This document shows, piece after piece, positions 61,193 through 64,000 of a stretch of 64,000 nucleotides of DNA; positions within the stretch are counted from its first letter, which is position 1; each line of letters opens with the position of its first letter. A model generated the notes under the pieces. The model was given only the letters and a program-made list of their open reading frames with translations, ran no database searches and was not told where the DNA came from. The stretch comes from Pelomonas sp. V22 (lineage in GTDB: Bacteria > Pseudomonadota > Gammaproteobacteria > Burkholderiales > Burkholderiaceae_C): positions 302,779 through 366,778 of the forward strand of contig NZ_JAGIXS010000006.1 in the NCBI RefSeq assembly GCF_030014915.1, given 5' to 3'. A program made the position numbers and the translations under genes.

Positions 61193-61962
61193 CGATTGTC
61201 GATTTCCAAGATCAGGGAAGGATCGAACTTCTTGTTTTCCTGACCGTGATACGAATGCCAGTAGCCAGCAGGGTTGGCCACTACTCGGCAGCCACCCACC
61301 TTGTAGTCAAACGAGTCATGCACGTGGCCATGCAGCCAAACGTCTGCATGACGCAGGAGAGCGGTCAAGTCGCTGGCGAATGCGCCGTTGATGCGACTTC
61401 CTGCGTACTTTGGATGGATGCTCATGCGGTGCGGCGCATGGTGCGAGACAACCACCGTCTTGCCTGCCCATGGCTTCGCAAGCTCAGCTTCAAGCCAGGT
61501 GCGAGAGGCCAAATGGTCGAACAAGGTATCGGCCGTACTGAGCAACTGTCGGTCTCGCGTCCTGATCTGGAAGTAGTCGTTCAAGCTGACGCCAACCTCG
61601 CGCATCGAGTCAGCTTGAGATCTCCCAGGCACTCTGAAATCCGTCCAGAGCGTCGAGCCAAGAAATCGCACTTCGCCGACTACTACCTCGTCGTTGTCGA
61701 GGAACGTGACGTTGGTTCCGGCCGCTGCCTCTCGCAGTTCGGCGCGGGTGTGTTCCCAGTTGCATGAATAGAACTCGTGATTGCCGGCGATGTAGATCAC
61801 TGGAACTGGCCAGTCGGCAAACACTTCGATGGCCTTCGTGCCTTGGTGGATGTCGCCGGCCAGGACGAGGAAGTCGGCATCTGGCGCAGGCTCGATGATG
61901 CGAACTGGAGTCCTTGGGCGGTTGAACTCGAGATGCAAATCGGACGCTAGTTGGACCTTCAT
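61189..61962 (-). CDS. Calcineurin-like metallophosphoesterase
   Basis: A 257-residue metallophosphoesterase. QLASDLHLEF is the DxH motif (Asp8, His10), LAGDIHQG is GD, YIAGNHEFY is GNHE, VVVSHHAPH is the third metal site and WLHGHVHDSFDY closes the metal centre. Relatives act as nucleases, phosphodiesterases or 2',3'-cyclic-phosphate hydrolases. In this operon an RNA-end or nucleotide-processing role is a reasonable guess. The start MKVQLASDLHLEF at 61962 overlaps the upstream stop, and its stop overlaps the double-HAD start. Confidence 0.88.
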   Translation of the reverse strand: MKVQLASDLHLEFNRPRTPVRIIEPAPDADFLVLAGDIHQGTKAIEVFADWPVPVIYIAGNHEFYSCNWEHTRAELREAAAGTNVTFLDNDEVVVGEVRFLGSTLWTDFRVPGRSQADSMREVGVSLNDYFQIRTRDRQLLSTADTLFDHLASRTWLEAELAKPWAGKTVVVSHHAPHRMSIHPKYAGSRINGAFASDLTALLRHADVWLHGHVHDSFDYKVGGCRVVANPAGYWHSYHGQENKKFDPSLILEIDNR

Positions 61963-62384
61963 TTCGAGATCCGCTCTGCGAAGTGCTGATCGCACAGCGT
62001 CAAGTACCACCCGCCGTGCTGCCGCAGCTCGGCCTGAGCGCCACAATCTTGACAGGACCTGTCAGCCGCCTCTTGGGCCGCGTCGATAAGCGCGCGGACG
62101 GTGTTCCATGTGGGTGAGTCGTAGCTGCCACGGTACTCAATGTGAATCCGCAGCGTCCCAAATTTCTCCTTCAGCTGCTTGAACTTGAGATTTGGAAGCT
62201 CATCCGCGGGCAACGTCGTTTCGATCCGAGTGCAGAGCTGATCGACGGCCGAGTACCAGCCACTGGCGAGGTCGCTCCAGATCCTGGGAGGGCGATTGCG
62301 AAAGAGAATCGGGTGCGCCGCGGCCAGGCGCTTGATGTTTGGGTCCCAGGGTCCAAAGTACGGGCTAACAAACGGGTCGGACAT
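61959..62384 (-). CDS. Small Cys/His protein, zinc-ribbon-like
   Basis: A 141-residue protein. The segment KQLKEKFGTLRIHIEYRG and a C-terminal CQDCGAQAELRQHGGWYLTL-CDQH metal-binding cluster (C111, C114, C131, H134) recall a family of short hypothetical proteins common in phages and islands, with KEKFGGLRFY and CEECG...LCDxH. No function is known. The start is MSDPFVSPYFGPWDPN at 62384. It lies between the 143-residue gene and the phosphoesterase (4-base overlap). Confidence 0.75.
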   Translation of the reverse strand: MSDPFVSPYFGPWDPNIKRLAAAHPILFRNRPPRIWSDLASGWYSAVDQLCTRIETTLPADELPNLKFKQLKEKFGTLRIHIEYRGSYDSPTWNTVRALIDAAQEAADRSCQDCGAQAELRQHGGWYLTLCDQHFAERISK

Positions 62385-62413
62385 CACAGCCCCCGGGGAA
62401 TGCATTCGTGGAT

Positions 62414-62845
62414 TTACCGTAGCTGCAGAAGCAATTCGCGCTGCGTGATCTGGGTGCTGAACATTTCCAAAAGGTCAGAGTTGATTTCGGTGCCGTCCGC
62501 GGCTCGCAGGCTTACGAACTGTTCACCAGCGCTGGTGCTTATCAACCACACCTGCTTGATGGACCGCGAAGTCCAGTGGCTGGATGCCGACCCGCCCGGC
62601 AGCATGCAAACCAGCTCTCGAACTTTGGACCGCACTATGGAGCTCAGAAGCTCAGCCAGGTCATGCTGCGTGGCAATGCAGAGGGTGTGAGTGAAGACGT
62701 CTCCGGACATGTCGTCGGGGCAGTCGACCGTTAGCACGAACCAGGGAGTGCGAAGTGCGACTTCAATTAGCCGCCAGTGCTGGACGCCTGGCTCGCAGAG
62801 ACCGGGCGGTGCTGGGAACTCGTACAGGGGCTGGGAGATGAACAC
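62414..62845 (-). CDS. First gene of the HAD operon, unknown protein
   Basis: A 143-residue product starting MFISQPLYEFPAPPGL from GTG at 62845. It has mixed alpha/beta character, with LVLTVDCPDDMSGDVF-like strands and an end rich in Leu/Gln (TQRELLLQLR). No family is recognised. It is the operon's most upstream gene; the next gene begins 29 nt later. The 181-bp gap to the divergent XRE gene should hold both promoters. Confidence 0.6.
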   Translation of the reverse strand: MFISQPLYEFPAPPGLCEPGVQHWRLIEVALRTPWFVLTVDCPDDMSGDVFTHTLCIATQHDLAELLSSIVRSKVRELVCMLPGGSASSHWTSRSIKQVWLISTSAGEQFVSLRAADGTEINSDLLEMFSTQITQRELLLQLR

Positions 62846-63026
62846 AGGTGTCTTGGCGACGGGTGAGCGTTGCTAGGGCGTTGGTGTTTAAATAACTCAA
62901 GGCGATTCTGCGCAAATGCCCGCCGTGCTCCAAGCGCGCAGAGCAAAGGGCGAGTGGATCGTCGGGCAAAAAATTCGCTTTCCGAATACGCACAGCTCTG
63001 GGCTACGGTGGCGGCGAAAGGTAGCC

Positions 63027-63347
63027 ATGCCCAAGTCCTTGCACAGCCGACATAACGAAATCTTTCTCACGCTGCTGCGTGGCCTGCGCAAGGCTCGCCG
63101 CCTGCGTCAGGCCGACCTGGCCGATCGCTTGGGCCGAGCGCAGGGGCTCGTTAGCAAGGTCGAGCGAGGCGAACGACGCCTAGATGTGATTGAACTCAGG
63201 GACTGGCTCAGTGCGCTCGATACCGACTTCATCGGTTTTGTCACCAGCCTTGACGCCGAGTTGCAGACGCATGTCACGACCGATCTACGGGTAATCCGCA
63301 GGAGGGGAACGCCGCGGGCGGCATCAAGAAAGCGCGGATGCGTTTGA
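63027..63347 (+). CDS. XRE-family regulator, divergent from the HAD operon
   Basis: A 106-residue XRE protein. The HTH is LRKARRLRQADLADRLGRAQ then GLVSKVERGERRLDVIELRD, at about residues 20-60, followed by a short helical end and a Lys/Arg-rich tail. ATG at 63027 has GAAAGG 7 nt upstream and is preferred over an in-frame start 37 codons upstream. It lies divergent to the operon, so it may regulate it; a second XRE gene follows. Confidence 0.85.
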   Translation: MPKSLHSRHNEIFLTLLRGLRKARRLRQADLADRLGRAQGLVSKVERGERRLDVIELRDWLSALDTDFIGFVTSLDAELQTHVTTDLRVIRRRGTPRAASRKRGCV

Positions 63348-63379
63348 GTTATATATAACGTGGTGCAGATAACTCTTTT
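63346..63379. promoter_or_regulatory. Palindrome and inverted repeat between two XRE genes
   Basis: The perfect 12-bp palindrome GTTATATATAAC (63348-63359) lies inside larger arms GAGTTAT/ATAACTC (63346-63352, 63369-63375) followed by TTTT. It overlaps the stop of the first XRE gene. It could be an operator for one of the XRE proteins, or a weak terminator. Confidence 0.6.
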
Positions 63380-63396
63380 CTTAGAGCCTTGGGCGG

Positions 63397-63693
63397 ATGC
63401 CAGTCCGCCCGAAGAAACCTCCCAAGCCTGGTCGCCCTAAGGGAGTCAGGAGCTTTGATGAAGGCGTCGCCGAGACATTTGGCGCGTCGGCGCGTGCGTT
63501 TCGGCTGGAACGCGAGATGTCCCAGGAGGCTTTGGCCCATGTCGCTGATCTCGAGCGTTCGTATCTAGGTCGACTGGAACGCGGTGGCAGCCAGCCGACG
63601 CTCTTGGCCTTGCTCAAACTTGCCAAGGCGCTTGACTGCAGTGTGGCCGAGTTGCTGGCGCCGGTTGAGAAGGCATTTAGGCGGCGCCGATGA
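63397..63693 (+). CDS. XRE-family regulator
   Basis: A 98-residue XRE protein with a basic, Pro-rich N-terminus (PVRPKKPPKPGRPKG). The HTH has FRLEREMSQEALAHVADLER, then SYLGRLERGGSQPTLLALLK and LAKALDCSVAELL. The sequence matches the class of stand-alone or restriction-modification C-type regulators. It lies 49 bp after the first XRE gene. Confidence 0.88.
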   Translation: MPVRPKKPPKPGRPKGVRSFDEGVAETFGASARAFRLEREMSQEALAHVADLERSYLGRLERGGSQPTLLALLKLAKALDCSVAELLAPVEKAFRRRR

Positions 63694-64000
63694 TTCTTGG
63701 TGCTGGGTCCAACTAGTCGCGTAGATGGGCTGCATCCGCGTTTCGAGGCGACAAAGGCGACCGGTACATCGCGCGAGATAGATAAAGACTCCGGGCTAAC
63801 CGAGTACATCTGTCAGCCTTGAGGCCGCCATCTCGAATTTGCACCGGTCCAGGTTGACCAGCGCAAGGGTCCGCACAAGGCTGGGTGCAGACAGTCGACG
63901 CTAGATGCTCGGATGGCAGCTACCGACCCCACGCAGTCATTCCCGAAATTGAACTTTCTGACTGAAAGCAGACATCGCAGTAGCCCCGCGTGAGAGAGGC
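63694..64000. other. 307-bp stretch without a recognised gene
   Basis: No frame with a good start and coding character is seen in this last stretch. The end contains GAACTTTCTGACTGAAAGCAG, a short imperfect inverted repeat (CTTTC..GAAAG). The rest of the accessory region lies outside the window. Confidence 0.4.

Noticed and set aside
63381..63809. Minus-strand frame opposite the second XRE gene
   Set aside because: The plus-strand helix-turn-helix is clear; the antisense product is Ser/Arg-rich noise.
56650..64000. Possible prophage
   Set aside because: No integrase, terminase, capsid, tail or lysis gene is seen, only one phage-like small protein.

Overview
The window is a contig piece of a high-GC betaproteobacterium, most likely Burkholderiales close to the Roseateles/Rubrivivax/Leptothrix group. 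Three things support this. The gene order lolB-ispE-tRNA-Gln-prs-rplY-pth and the argJ-secA-DUF721 neighbourhood are typical of that order. Secreted proteins carry PEP-CTERM tails. The core genes have strongly G/C-ending codons. The placement is inferred from gene order and protein style, not from a database search.

Positions 1-56,200 are ordinary core chromosome. A cobalamin riboswitch heads a vitamin B12 uptake and synthesis operon (btuB, btuF, btuC, btuD, cbiA, cobQ) at 1-6,600. Then come pth/rplY/prs/tRNA-Gln/ispE/lolB/TPR protein, mutM-mutY, nadK-recN-rapZ, hrcA, a CAU tRNA, a rhodanese-like protein, a PPi-type phosphofructokinase and an HNH nuclease. A fatty-acid beta-oxidation cluster follows at 23,440-31,580 (TetR regulator with a candidate operator, acyl-CoA dehydrogenase, FadN-type bifunctional enzyme, thiolase, extra enoyl-CoA hydratase). 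Next are an Atm1-type ABC exporter, two PEP-CTERM proteins, a LysR regulator, a glutamate/aspartate-type ABC importer, pyrC, a trypsin-like protease overlapping an FHA membrane protein, cysK, an S9 peptidase, argJ and secA.

At 56,216-56,648 a tRNA-Thr(UGU) gene on the minus strand is interrupted in its anticodon, after U34, by a 215-nt group I intron that closely resembles the Azoarcus tRNA-Ile intron. A diverged, intron-less copy of the tRNA 3' half lies 96 bp beyond its CCA end.

Upstream of the tRNA (56,650-64,000) the character changes to an accessory region: lower GC, many tiny or broken genes, three XRE-type regulators (one a pseudogene), a LexA box and non-ATG starts. Its centrepiece is a tightly overlapped minus-strand operon, 62,845 to 58,532. 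It encodes an unknown protein, a Cys/His zinc-ribbon-like protein, a calcineurin-like phosphoesterase, a protein with two HAD domains, a very basic 79-aa protein, a single-HAD protein, and a HAD protein fused to a MbcA/ParS/Xre antitoxin-type C-terminal domain. A convergent gene for a further HAD protein shares the last gene's CTAG stop. The five HAD domains resemble the HAD family linked to 'Swiss Army Knife' RNA repair proteins. With the phosphoesterase, they suggest an uncharacterised nucleic-acid end-processing (repair or conflict) system. That function is inference; the domain motifs and gene overlaps are visible in the sequence.
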